From assembly GCF_000430825.1 (NCBI RefSeq), contig NZ_AUMT01000010.1:62001-126000 (forward strand): a stretch of DNA of 64,000 nucleotides, read 5' to 3'. The position numbers and the translations under genes were made by a program. Origin of the DNA: Chryseobacterium daeguense DSM 19388 (GTDB lineage Bacteria; Bacteroidota; Bacteroidia; Flavobacteriales; Weeksellaceae). Of the stretch, positions 43,741 through 52,839 are shown in pieces; within the stretch, counting starts at the first letter, position 1, and each line of letters opens with the position of its first letter. The notes beneath the pieces are model-generated. The model was not told where the DNA came from, did not search any database, and was given only the letters and a program-made list of their open reading frames with translations.

Positions 43741-45312
43741 ATGATAAAAGCGGATGTATTAGTAATCGGTTCCGGGATTTCGGGACTTTCCTACGCCATT
43801 AAGGTTTCTGAACAGCTTCCTGATGCCAAAATAATCATCGTAACAAAATCTGACGAAGACGAAAGCAACACAAAATACGCCCAGGGCGGCCTTGCGGTAG
43901 TTACGGATTCCAAAAACGATAATTTTGATAAACATATAGAAGACACCATGCGCGCCGGAGACGGAAAAAACAAACGCGATGTTGTAGAAATGGTAGTAAA
44001 GGAAGCCCCGGAAAGATTCAGGGAAATTGTAGAATGGGGAGCAAATTTTGATATGAAAAACGGCGAATTTGCTTTAGGACGTGAAGGCGGACATACCGAA
44101 AACAGAATTGTGCACCACAAAGACATTACCGGTTTTGAGATTGAAAGAGCCCTTCTGGAAACCGCCAATAAAAGTGAAAACATAGAAATTCTTGATCATC
44201 ATTACGTAATCGATATCATCACCCAGCACCATGTTCCCGGAAAAGAGCTGAATGAAGGCGACATCCATTGCTACGGAGCTTATATCCTGGATGAAAAAGG
44301 CAAGAAAATAAAAAAAATCACCTCAAAAATAACTTTGGTGGCTACGGGAGGAGCCGGCCACGTTTATAAAAACACCACCAACCCTACCATTGCTACCGGA
44401 GACGGAATTGCCTTTGTAGCAAGGGCAAAAGGGCAGGTTTCCAATATGCAGTATTACCAGTTTCACCCAACAGCTTTATACAGTAAAATGGATGGAATGC
44501 TGTTTTTGATTTCGGAAGCCGTGCGTGGAGACGGTGCTAAATTAAGAACAAAAAGAGGTGAAAAATTTATGCATAAATATGATGAACGTGAGGAACTTGC
44601 TTCCCGAGACATCGTAGCAAGAGCCATAGATGCAGAAATGAAAATCACCGGAGATGAATATGTAGGTCTCGATTGCCGGGATATGGATCACAAAAAGTTC
44701 CTGGAACATTTCCCTAATATCTATAAAAAATGCAAGGACGAAGGAATTGATCCTTTCACACAGCTGATTCCCGTGGTTCCGGCCTGTCATTATTTAATGG
44801 GCGGAATTGAAGTAGACAAAGACGGACAGTCTTCCATCAGGAATCTTTTTGCTGTGGGAGAATGCACGAATTCCGGACTTCACGGAGCGAATAGACTGGC
44901 TTCAAACTCATTACTGGAAGGCTTGGTTTTTGGCCATAACGCCGCCATGAAAACCGTTGATCTTCTGAATGAAAATAATTTTAATTTTGATGATTTAAAA
45001 GCCGTTCCGGAATGGGATGAAGAAGGCATGAAAATCATGGATGAAATGGTGATTATTTCATACTTAAGAAAACAGCTTCAGGAAATGATGAGCGACCTTG
45101 TAGGAATCGTAAGAAGCAACCGCCGTCTGAATATGGCATTACAAAAACATCAGGAAATTGCCGCTGCCGTGGATGAAATCTACCACTACTCCATTCTTTC
45201 GCCGCAATTATCAGAACTGAGGAACTTAACAACTGTCGCCCACCTCATCATTACCCAATCTATGGAAATGATGGAAAATAAAGGTGCATTTTATAATAAA
45301 GATTTAGCTTAG
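43741..45312 (+). CDS. nadB: L-aspartate oxidase
   Basis: 523 residues, normal for NadB. FAD-binding GSGISGLSYAI at the N-terminus, YAQGGLAVV, QYYQFHPTALY and SEAVRGDGAKL in the middle, and GECTNSGLHGANRLASNSLL toward the C-terminus are the family blocks. It oxidises aspartate to iminoaspartate, the first step of NAD synthesis; the partner nadA is not in this window. It is followed after 13 bp by an unrelated membrane gene, then nadC. Confidence 0.96.
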   Translation: MIKADVLVIGSGISGLSYAIKVSEQLPDAKIIIVTKSDEDESNTKYAQGGLAVVTDSKNDNFDKHIEDTMRAGDGKNKRDVVEMVVKEAPERFREIVEWGANFDMKNGEFALGREGGHTENRIVHHKDITGFEIERALLETANKSENIEILDHHYVIDIITQHHVPGKELNEGDIHCYGAYILDEKGKKIKKITSKITLVATGGAGHVYKNTTNPTIATGDGIAFVARAKGQVSNMQYYQFHPTALYSKMDGMLFLISEAVRGDGAKLRTKRGEKFMHKYDEREELASRDIVARAIDAEMKITGDEYVGLDCRDMDHKKFLEHFPNIYKKCKDEGIDPFTQLIPVVPACHYLMGGIEVDKDGQSSIRNLFAVGECTNSGLHGANRLASNSLLEGLVFGHNAAMKTVDLLNENNFNFDDLKAVPEWDEEGMKIMDEMVIISYLRKQLQEMMSDLVGIVRSNRRLNMALQKHQEIAAAVDEIYHYSILSPQLSELRNLTTVAHLIITQSMEMMENKGAFYNKDLA

Positions 45313-45325
45313 TTTTTATTAAACA

Positions 45326-45958
45326 ATGAAAGCTTTTGATTTTAATATTCTGACTACAGTCAATATTTTATTCTATTCAAGAATAGCAATCTCACTGATC
45401 GGTGGTTTTGTATTATTACTTTTTTGGGAGCAAGAACAAAAGATTAATAGTATGTCAAATGGAATTATACTTATAGGGATATTATTTTTTGCGCTCCTTT
45501 GTGGATTGTTTGGAGTAACATTATTAAAAAGAATTATAATCCCCAGATCCAAATACCCTTTGGTTTTAAATCTTCTATGTAATATGAAAGGTTTAGGGAA
45601 ACCAGATTACTATGGAAGTTTAAAATTTGATTTGAACAATATAATTAAAGATAATAAATTAAATTTAACTTTATTTTACATCAATAATAATCAATACCCG
45701 ATTTTAAAATTTGATAATAATAAAATAACTTATTACACGCAAGAATACGACTGGGAAACTTTTAATTGGAATTATAAAGTCATTCCCCAAGGTAAGAACG
45801 GAAAAGAGATATTAGCGTTTGAGGCCATAAATCAAAATAACACAAAAATAAAAGACAATATAGAATTTGAAAAAATAAATGCAAGAGAGAATGAAATTCT
45901 GTTGCTGTTTATTATTCACGATCTGGTATTTGGAAAAAAAACTTCTTTTTACTACTAA
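45326..45958 (+). CDS. Membrane protein of unknown function inserted between nadB and nadC
   Basis: 210 residues. Two hydrophobic segments (about 10-32 and 45-66), then a soluble, Asn/Lys/Ile-rich C-terminal domain (DYYGSLKFDLNNIIKDNK, QYPILKFDNNKITYYTQEYD). Its sequence is visibly more AT-rich than nadB and nadC. It sits 13 bp after nadB and 10 bp before nadC, so it is transcribed with them, but it matches no family I know. It may be a recent insertion into the nad operon or an unrecognised membrane partner. Confidence 0.7.
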   Translation: MKAFDFNILTTVNILFYSRIAISLIGGFVLLLFWEQEQKINSMSNGIILIGILFFALLCGLFGVTLLKRIIIPRSKYPLVLNLLCNMKGLGKPDYYGSLKFDLNNIIKDNKLNLTLFYINNNQYPILKFDNNKITYYTQEYDWETFNWNYKVIPQGKNGKEILAFEAINQNNTKIKDNIEFEKINARENEILLLFIIHDLVFGKKTSFYY

Positions 45959-45967
45959 ACTAAAAAT

Positions 45968-46828
45968 ATGAAAAGACCAGCATACGTTACAGATAAAGTT
46001 TTAAAACAATTCATTAAAAATGCTTTGGAAGAAGACATTCAGGATGGCGATCACTCTACTCTGTCTACCATTCCCAAAGACCTTGAACAAAGTGCAAAGC
46101 TTCTTGTAAAGCAAAACTGTATTCTTGCAGGTGTGGAGCTCGCTGAAATTATTTTTAAAACATTTGATAAAAACTTAAAAATAGAAACTTTTGTAAAGGA
46201 TGGAGATGCCGTAAAAGTAGGCGATGTAGCATTTATTGTAACCGGAAGCGCAAGGTCAATCTTATCAACCGAAAGGCTCGTCCTGAACTGCATGCAGAGA
46301 ATGAGCGGGATTGCTACGCTTACTCATGACTGGGATTCAAGGTTAATAGGGACTAAAACTAAACTCTTAGATACAAGAAAAACCACCCCGAATTTCAGGG
46401 TTTGTGAAAAATGGGCAGTTGCCATCGGTGGAGGAACCAATCACCGGTACGGTCTTTACGACATGATTATGCTGAAAGACAATCATATTGATTACAACGG
46501 AAGCATCACCAATGCCGTGAAAATGGCGAAGGATTATATCAAAAAAAATAAAAAGAAATTAAAGATAGAGGTTGAAACCAGAAATCTTGAAGAGGTAAAA
46601 GAAGCTATCAATGCAAAGGTTGACAGAATCATGCTGGACAATATGGATGTAAAAACCATGAAAAAGGCAGTAAAGCTAATTAACGGAGCCTGCGAAACGG
46701 AAGCATCCGGCGGAATTACCCGTGATCAGCTGAAAGAAATTGCTTCTACAGGCGTTACATACATCTCCGCAGGAGCGCTGACCCATTCTGCAGAAAATAT
46801 GGATTTAAGCCTCAAAGCCCTGAAATAA
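45968..46828 (+). CDS. nadC: Quinolinate phosphoribosyltransferase (carboxylating)
   Basis: 286 residues. EDIQDGDHSTLSTIP (N-terminal substrate loop), STERLVLNCMQRMSGIATLT, LDTRKTTPNFRVCEKWAVAI, GGTNHRYGLYDMIMLKDNHI and EVETRNLEEVKEAI are the NadC signature blocks. It converts quinolinate and PRPP to nicotinate mononucleotide and CO2 in NAD synthesis. Ten bp after the unknown membrane gene. It ends the nad unit; the 210 bp before the TonB receptor is AT-rich without an obvious terminator. Confidence 0.97.
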   Translation: MKRPAYVTDKVLKQFIKNALEEDIQDGDHSTLSTIPKDLEQSAKLLVKQNCILAGVELAEIIFKTFDKNLKIETFVKDGDAVKVGDVAFIVTGSARSILSTERLVLNCMQRMSGIATLTHDWDSRLIGTKTKLLDTRKTTPNFRVCEKWAVAIGGGTNHRYGLYDMIMLKDNHIDYNGSITNAVKMAKDYIKKNKKKLKIEVETRNLEEVKEAINAKVDRIMLDNMDVKTMKKAVKLINGACETEASGGITRDQLKEIASTGVTYISAGALTHSAENMDLSLKALK

Positions 46829-47038
46829 CGTTGAGTTATTGATAAAAATGACCTCGGTTTGTTAAAAATTCAATAAAATGATTTTTTTCATGTAAAATAT
46901 CAATTATTATTCAATGCATTGTAAATCAATTTATTAAACCTTATTAAGATTGATTAAAAATTAACACAACGTTAATATTAGTTAAATTATATTTCCCGAA
47001 TTTTGCAGAAAATTTAAATCTAACTATTACTAACGATT

Positions 47039-49666
47039 ATGAAATTAATCAACAAAACAATGCTAACTGCGATAATTACCTTATCTACAGCTAGTGTTTA
47101 TTACGCTCAACAAACTCAGGATACCGTAGGAAAATCTAAAGACATTGAAGAGGTAATTTTACAAGGTGTAACCGATATCGCAAAAGATAGAAAAACACCG
47201 GTTGCTGTTTCTACAATTAAAGCAGCACAAATTATAGAAAGATTAGGAAACCAAGAGCTTCCTGAAATTTTGAATACTACCCCATCTGTATATGCTACAA
47301 AATCAGGAGGAGGTTTTGGTGATGGAGGTATCACCATGAGAGGGTTCGAATCCAGAAACATTGCTGTCATGGTAAATGGTATGCCTGTAAATGACATGGA
47401 AGGTGGTACTGTTTATTTTTCTAACTGGACAGGTTTATCTGATGTTACAAGTACACTTCAGGTACAAAGAGGTTTAGGTTCTTCTAAATTGGCTATTGCA
47501 TCAGTAGGTGGAACAATTAACTTCCTTACCCGTTCAGCTGATATGAAGAAAGGAGGAGTTATCAGATTGGGAGTTGGAAACAATGATTATTTAAAAACTT
47601 CATTTGCTTATAATACTGGAAAATCTGATAAAGGATGGTCTTCATCTTTCTTAATGAGCAGACAATCCGGAGGAACGTATATTGAAAATACTGATTACGA
47701 AGCTTACGCATATTACTTTGCATTAGGTTGGGAGCCAAACAAAAAGCATAACTTCCAATTTACTTTGACATCAGCTCCACAATGGCACGATCAAAGAACT
47801 TTTGCTCCTACGATTGCTAATTACATTAAGTTTAATCCAGATCAGGACGGAACTCCATACAGACAATATAACTCTGACTTTGGTTTCTATACTGATGCAA
47901 ATGGAAATAAAGTTGCCCTTGCTAACAGATCAAATTACTATGCTAAACCTGTAATGATGCTAAACTGGGACTGGACAATGAATGAAAAGTCTAAATTAAG
48001 TACAGTTCTTTACATGTCTAACGGTAGAGGTGGTGGAACTGGTGATCTTGGTAGAGTTGGAGGAAAATCTTTAACTAGCTTCTATGACAACATGGGTCAT
48101 TTCAACTATGATGCGGTATTTGCAGCGAACCAGGCTGTAAATGTAAATACTGCAGGTAATGGAGCTACTCTTATTCGTCGGGCGAGTATTAACTCTCACA
48201 ACTGGTATGGTATTTTAGCTAACTTCCAGCATAAAATTAATGATAATTGGAATTTCTCAGTAGGTACAGATGACAGATATTATTATGGATATCATTATCA
48301 GGTAGTATCTGACCTTTATGGAGCTGCGGGATATAAAGAAGGAAATAATAAAAATGTTTCTCCTTATATTGTAAATAAAATTTACGATTACAAAAAGCTT
48401 TCTTGGAATCCTTTCGGAGGCAGCACAGCACCTTTAGAAGAGCAAGTTGGTTACAGCAATGATGGAGAGGTTCTATGGTATAGCGGATTTGCTCAGATAG
48501 AATACTCTAAAAATAATTTATCTGCTTTCTTACAAGGATCAGTATCAAACCAATCTTATCAAAGAATTGATAACTTTGTGCAAGATGGTGTAACAAGACA
48601 GCCAAACCCAACAACTGGTCAGGTTGTTAACACAAAAACAGGATTTAAGAATCTCTTCGGATATAACATTAAAGGAGGGGCTAACTATAACATTGACTCT
48701 CAAAATAACGTATTCGCAAATATCGGTTATTACAGCAAGCAACCTTTCATGAATGCTGTATATCCAAGTAATTTCCAGGTTCTTAACCCTACACTTACGA
48801 ACGAGAAAATTTTCTCTGCTGAAGTTGGATATGGATTCAGATCTTCAAAATTAAACGCAAATGTTAACCTTTATAGAACAGAATGGAAAGACAGATGGTT
48901 GAGAAGAAGTAATATTCCATTTGAAGTGCCAGATGCTACTTCACCAACCGGAACTTCTATTGTAAATGGTTATGCAGAGATCAGTGGAATCACTCAGGTT
49001 CACATGGGAGTTGAAGTTGATGCAACATATAAGCCTGTTCAATTCTTAGAATTACAGGGGATGCTATCTGTTGGAGATTACAAATATAAAGGCAATGCTA
49101 GCGGAGCAACGTTTGATGATAACAATAACCCTCTTAACGTTTCAGGAAGCGCTTCTAACAGCACTACACTTTATCTTGACGGAGTAAAGGTAGGAGGTAG
49201 CAGCAGCAACAGTATTCCACAAATTACTGCTTCATTAGGTGCAACTATTAAGCCTGTAAAAGATCTTAATATATTTGGAACTTGGAGATATGCCGGTAAG
49301 ATCTATTCTTCAATTGACCCGGGAGCATTCTCTAAGCCAGAAAGTCAAGAAAAAGGAACACTTCAATTACCAGACTTTAATCTATTTGATGTTGGTACAT
49401 CTTATAAAATCAGATTAAAAAACCCTTCACAATATTTTACAGTTGGTGTTAATGTTTATAACTTGTTAGACACTACTTATATCTCTGACGGAGCAACAAA
49501 CATTTTTGGAAGTGATTCTCCTACAACATTAGCTGATGGAACCCAAAACACTCAGAAGCTAACTTATGAGCAATTAGGCTACATGTATAAAGGTATTGCT
49601 AATGGAAACAGAGTTTACTTCGGATTTGGTAGAACTTGGGCGGCAAACCTTTCATTCAACTTCTAA
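47039..49666 (+). CDS. TonB-dependent outer membrane receptor
   Basis: 875 residues. Signal peptide 1-23 (LSTASVYYAQ). IEEVILQGV is TonB-box-like, followed by a plug domain (about 55-165: NQELPEILNTTPSVYATKSG, ITMRGFESRNIAVMVNGMPV, LQVQRGLGSSKLAIASVGGT) and a long beta-barrel ending in FGRTWAANLSFNF, the usual C-terminal aromatic residue. It imports a scarce nutrient across the outer membrane with TonB energy. No lipoprotein partner adjoins it, so the substrate cannot be inferred. Codon use and length suggest good expression. Confidence 0.9.
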   Translation: MKLINKTMLTAIITLSTASVYYAQQTQDTVGKSKDIEEVILQGVTDIAKDRKTPVAVSTIKAAQIIERLGNQELPEILNTTPSVYATKSGGGFGDGGITMRGFESRNIAVMVNGMPVNDMEGGTVYFSNWTGLSDVTSTLQVQRGLGSSKLAIASVGGTINFLTRSADMKKGGVIRLGVGNNDYLKTSFAYNTGKSDKGWSSSFLMSRQSGGTYIENTDYEAYAYYFALGWEPNKKHNFQFTLTSAPQWHDQRTFAPTIANYIKFNPDQDGTPYRQYNSDFGFYTDANGNKVALANRSNYYAKPVMMLNWDWTMNEKSKLSTVLYMSNGRGGGTGDLGRVGGKSLTSFYDNMGHFNYDAVFAANQAVNVNTAGNGATLIRRASINSHNWYGILANFQHKINDNWNFSVGTDDRYYYGYHYQVVSDLYGAAGYKEGNNKNVSPYIVNKIYDYKKLSWNPFGGSTAPLEEQVGYSNDGEVLWYSGFAQIEYSKNNLSAFLQGSVSNQSYQRIDNFVQDGVTRQPNPTTGQVVNTKTGFKNLFGYNIKGGANYNIDSQNNVFANIGYYSKQPFMNAVYPSNFQVLNPTLTNEKIFSAEVGYGFRSSKLNANVNLYRTEWKDRWLRRSNIPFEVPDATSPTGTSIVNGYAEISGITQVHMGVEVDATYKPVQFLELQGMLSVGDYKYKGNASGATFDDNNNPLNVSGSASNSTTLYLDGVKVGGSSSNSIPQITASLGATIKPVKDLNIFGTWRYAGKIYSSIDPGAFSKPESQEKGTLQLPDFNLFDVGTSYKIRLKNPSQYFTVGVNVYNLLDTTYISDGATNIFGSDSPTTLADGTQNTQKLTYEQLGYMYKGIANGNRVYFGFGRTWAANLSFNF

Positions 49667-49697
49667 TAAAAACAAAACATTAGATTTTATACATATC

Positions 49698-49723
49698 AAT
49701 CCCGGCAAATCGCCGGGATTTTT
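49698..49723 (+). terminator. Rho-independent terminator of the TonB receptor
   Basis: AATCCCGGC/GCCGGGATT perfect 9-bp stem with a 5-nt loop, then T-run. The next gene's -7 element follows only 2 bp later. Confidence 0.85.
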
Positions 49724-49725
49724 GC

Positions 49726-49733
49726 TATATTTG
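49726..49733 (+). promoter_or_regulatory. -7 element (TATATTTG) immediately after a terminator
   Basis: TATATTTG two bases beyond the terminator T-run, 27 nt before the ATG at 49761. Confidence 0.55.
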
Positions 49734-49760
49734 TGTACTAGAAAAAAGAAAAAATAGATT

Positions 49761-50192
49761 ATGGATTTTTACAACATTTTGCTTAATGCGCACAAAGGAT
49801 TTGGATATTTGGAAATCCTTTTAGTGACATTATTTACGATTGCTCTTTTGGCTACCATGTTCGGTTTCAGCGGGAAAGTGAATAATTTCCTTAAAAAAAC
49901 AACACTGTTTACAATGATCTTCTTCCACGTTCAGTTTTTACTGGGAATTGTAATGCTGATCATTAATCTCACAAAAGGTATGGATATGGGCTCCATTATG
50001 AAAAATGCAGATCTTAGATTCCAATATGTTGAGCATCCGTTTTCTATGCTTATTGCTGCTGTTTTGATGACTATCATCAACAAGAAAGTTAAAACAAACC
50101 CTACCATTTCTTTAGGAATTGTAATTATGGGGTTAATCGCAGTAGGTTTATTCGCATTCGCGTTCCCGTGGGCAAGAGTCTTCGGTTCGTAA
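49761..50192 (+). CDS. Small integral membrane protein
   Basis: 143 residues with four membrane segments (about 16-36, 44-66, 88-106, 114-136). Conserved-looking polar residues include HKGFGYLE near the start, FFHVQFLLGI and VEHPFSMLIAAVLMTI, which put two His in or near helices. Similar flavobacterial proteins are often labelled cytochrome-B-like, but I see no proven haem motif. Its own -7 element precedes it. Function unknown. Confidence 0.75.
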   Translation: MDFYNILLNAHKGFGYLEILLVTLFTIALLATMFGFSGKVNNFLKKTTLFTMIFFHVQFLLGIVMLIINLTKGMDMGSIMKNADLRFQYVEHPFSMLIAAVLMTIINKKVKTNPTISLGIVIMGLIAVGLFAFAFPWARVFGS

Positions 50193-50270
50193 AAGTTATG
50201 AGTTATGAATTATAAATGATGAGTTTATAATTTCTAAATATTTTAATCTTTAAATTTTTTAATCAAAACA

Positions 50271-51263
50271 ATGAAAGTAGCTGTAGTAGGTTCCACAGGA
50301 ATGGTGGGACAAGTTATGCTGAAAGTTCTTGAAGAAAGGAACTTCCCTGTCACAGAATTAATTCCGGTAGCATCGGAAAGATCTATTGGCAAAAAGGTGA
50401 AGTATAAACAGGAAGAATTTACAATCGTAAGCATGAAAGACGCTATAGCTGCCAAACCGGATATTGCTATCTTCTCGGCGGGAGGTTCTACCTCGCTGGA
50501 ATTCGCTCCGCTGTTTGCTGAAGCAGGAACTACAGTGATCGATAATTCTTCAGCCTGGAGAATGGATCCGGATAAAAAATTAGTGGTTCCGGAAATCAAT
50601 GCAGATGTTTTAACAAAACAAGACAAGATCATCGCAAATCCGAACTGTTCTACGATTCAGTTAGTAATGGTTTTAGGACCTTTGAACAAAAAATATGATT
50701 TAAAAAGAGTCATTGTTTCCACTTACCAATCCGTAACAGGAACAGGAAAAGCGGCTGTTGACCAGTTAAATGCTGAGATCAGCGGTGACGATTCTATTGC
50801 AAAAGTGTATCCTTATCAGATCTTTAAAAATGCACTTCCACACTGTGATGTTTTTGCGGACGATGATTATACTAAAGAAGAGATTAAATTAATGAAAGAG
50901 CCTAAGAAAATTTTAGGTGATGATACCTTTAATTTAACGGCAACTGCAGTAAGAGTTCCGGTTCAGGGCGGACATTCTGAAAGTGTGAATATCGAATTTG
51001 AAAATGAATTTGATCTTGATGAAGTAAGGAAAATCTTATCTGAAACTCCGGGAGTTGTGGTAATGGATAACGTTAAAAATAACGAATATCCAATGCCGCT
51101 TTATTCGGAAGGAAAAGACGAAGTATTCGTAGGAAGGATACGGCGAGACCTTTCACAGCCGAAGACACTGAACCTTTGGATTGTGGCAGACAACCTTCGA
51201 AAAGGTGCTGCTACCAACGCAGTACAAATCGCTGAATATATCGTAGCTAACAACTTAGTGTAA
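50271..51263 (+). CDS. asd: Aspartate-semialdehyde dehydrogenase
   Basis: 330 residues. NADP-binding GSTGMVGQVMLKVL at the N-terminus and the active-site Cys in IIANPNCSTIQ (C126) identify it. VQGGHSESVNIEFENEF is the conserved C-terminal block. It reduces aspartyl phosphate to the semialdehyde that feeds Lys, Met, Thr and diaminopimelate synthesis. The preceding gap has AT-rich repeat-like sequence (gttatgagttatgaattataaat). A strong terminator follows at 51277. Confidence 0.97.
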   Translation: MKVAVVGSTGMVGQVMLKVLEERNFPVTELIPVASERSIGKKVKYKQEEFTIVSMKDAIAAKPDIAIFSAGGSTSLEFAPLFAEAGTTVIDNSSAWRMDPDKKLVVPEINADVLTKQDKIIANPNCSTIQLVMVLGPLNKKYDLKRVIVSTYQSVTGTGKAAVDQLNAEISGDDSIAKVYPYQIFKNALPHCDVFADDDYTKEEIKLMKEPKKILGDDTFNLTATAVRVPVQGGHSESVNIEFENEFDLDEVRKILSETPGVVVMDNVKNNEYPMPLYSEGKDEVFVGRIRRDLSQPKTLNLWIVADNLRKGAATNAVQIAEYIVANNLV

Positions 51264-51276
51264 ACTAACAAAATAG

Positions 51277-51308
51277 AAAAAGAGTCTCAAACTGAGATTC
51301 TTTTTTTT
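51277..51308 (+). terminator. Rho-independent terminator of asd
   Basis: AAGAGTCTCA/TGAGATTCTT 10-bp stem (one G-U pair), 3-nt loop, then eight T residues. Confidence 0.85.
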
Positions 51309-51316
51309 ATCAAACT

Positions 51317-52315
51317 ATGAAACAGGAAAAAAATAATAATAAAGATAAATTAGCCTTTCAGAAGCTTATTGCCGCTTTTGGAGTGATCCTTTTTATCGGA
51401 AAAATTATTGCGTGGAAGCTTACCAATTCCGATGCTGTTTTTTCTGATGCCATGGAAAGTATTGTGAATGTTATCAGTGCATTCATGGGCCTTTACTCTT
51501 TATATCTTGCCGCCAAACCCAAAGATGAAGATCATCCTTACGGCCACGGAAAAGTAGAATTTGTGACCTCGGGAATCGAAGGAGCCCTGATTGCCATTGC
51601 CGGAATAATGATCATTTATGAAGGCATCAACAGCTTGATAATGGGAAAGGTTCTAAGCAAAATAGATACGGGAATCTGGATTATTGCTGCAACTGCTGTT
51701 ATTAATTATCTGTTAGGCTATATTTCCGTTAAAAAAGGGGAAAGGGAAAATTCATTGGTTTTAATTTCTTCTGGGAAACACCTGCAGTCAGATACCATTA
51801 CCACGCTAGGCGTTGTGATCAGCTTAATTGTGGTTTATTTCACAAAAATATACTGGCTGGACTCCATTGTAGCTCTTACTTTCGGGGCTTATATTATTGT
51901 TGTAGGCTATAAAATTGTCCGCAAATCCTTAAGCGGTATCATGGATGAGCAGGATCCGGAATTATTAAACCAAATTATTAAAGTTCTCGAAGAAAACAGA
52001 CGTACGGAATGGATTGATGTTCACAATATGAAAATCCAGCAGTTTGGGGCCAGTCTGCATATTGACGCCCACATTACCCTGCCCTGGTATTACAGCCTTC
52101 GTGATGCTCATAATGAGATGGAAAAGATGATTATCCTTTTAGCAAAAAACACCAAAAGAAGCGTTGAATTTAATTTCCACATGGATGATTGTAAGCCGAT
52201 TTCATGCCCTGTCTGTCAGATTTCAGACTGTCCTGTCCGTGAAAGAGATTTTGTAAAAAGGGTAAAATGGACTCCGGAAAACGCTACCAGAGTTAATAAG
52301 CATACCGCCAATTAG
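51317..52315 (+). CDS. Cation diffusion facilitator (CDF) transporter with a Cys-rich tail
   Basis: 332 residues. Six membrane segments. SDAMESIVNVISAF and HPYGHGKVEFV are the first CDF metal-site and signature blocks; HLQSDTITTLG supplies the second-site His and Asp. The C-terminal domain carries ISCPVCQISDCPVRE after CKP, giving a C-x4-C-x2-C-x4-C cluster that could bind zinc or another metal. It should export Zn2+, Fe2+, Co2+ or Mn2+ by proton exchange. It is followed by a single-arm repeat at 52316. Confidence 0.93.
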   Translation: MKQEKNNNKDKLAFQKLIAAFGVILFIGKIIAWKLTNSDAVFSDAMESIVNVISAFMGLYSLYLAAKPKDEDHPYGHGKVEFVTSGIEGALIAIAGIMIIYEGINSLIMGKVLSKIDTGIWIIAATAVINYLLGYISVKKGERENSLVLISSGKHLQSDTITTLGVVISLIVVYFTKIYWLDSIVALTFGAYIIVVGYKIVRKSLSGIMDEQDPELLNQIIKVLEENRRTEWIDVHNMKIQQFGASLHIDAHITLPWYYSLRDAHNEMEKMIILLAKNTKRSVEFNFHMDDCKPISCPVCQISDCPVRERDFVKRVKWTPENATRVNKHTAN

Positions 52316-52348
52316 ATCCTTCGACTGCTTCCGCTCAGGATGACATTT
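52316..52348. repeat. Single-arm copy of the CCTTCGACT...AGGATGACA element
   Basis: atccttcgactgc then ttccgctcaggatgacattt matches arm 1 of the 35384 repeat except for a four-base insertion (GCTTCC against TTC). Just after it, ccagtctgagcctc (52377-) may be a decayed opposite arm. It separates convergent genes, where such elements may help termination. Confidence 0.65.
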
Positions 52349-52410
52349 CACTAAATTTATAAAAGTTGATTTTAACCAGAGCCAGTCTGAGCCTCTTTAG
52401 GTTTATATCC

Positions 52411-52839
52411 TTATTTCTGCATTTGCTTTCGGTAATAAAACATCGGAATAATGAGTAATAAAATCAATGGCTGAATCACAAATCTCCTCATATAAAAAGA
52501 AAAAAGATAACCAATTTCAAATCTGTCGTAAATACAATAAAGATAAATAGGGAAAGTAATTAAGAAAATAATTGTAATTAAAATAGTTCCCTGAATAGTC
52601 CATTCTTTATTTTTAAACCAAAAATGAATAATAAGACAGGAGAAAAATAAGTTTAAAATAAACCTTAAAAGATATCCCGCAATTAATTTTCCCCACTCAA
52701 AGGCGGGAAATGGTATATTTTTATTGGCTTCATGAAAATAATTAAGAAAAGGGTCATAAAAGATCCTGTCTTCGAGTGCTCTCACCCCAATCAGGCCAAA
52801 AACACCTGCAATAACCAGAAACCAGCTAAGAATTTTCAT
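52411..52839 (-). CDS. Exosortase F-associated membrane protein
   Basis: 142 residues, four to five hydrophobic segments. It begins KILSWFLVIAGVFGLIGVRA, with RALEDRIFYDPFLNYFHEAN and YLLRFILNLFFSCLIIHFWF. The order xrtF then this gene, overlapping by 14 bp, is the known XrtF plus associated protein pair of Flavobacteriia. Its role is unknown but it is co-produced with the exosortase. It ends 95 bp from the convergent CDF gene, with a repeat arm between. Confidence 0.85.
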   Translation of the reverse strand: MKILSWFLVIAGVFGLIGVRALEDRIFYDPFLNYFHEANKNIPFPAFEWGKLIAGYLLRFILNLFFSCLIIHFWFKNKEWTIQGTILITIIFLITFPIYLYCIYDRFEIGYLFSFYMRRFVIQPLILLLIIPMFYYRKQMQK

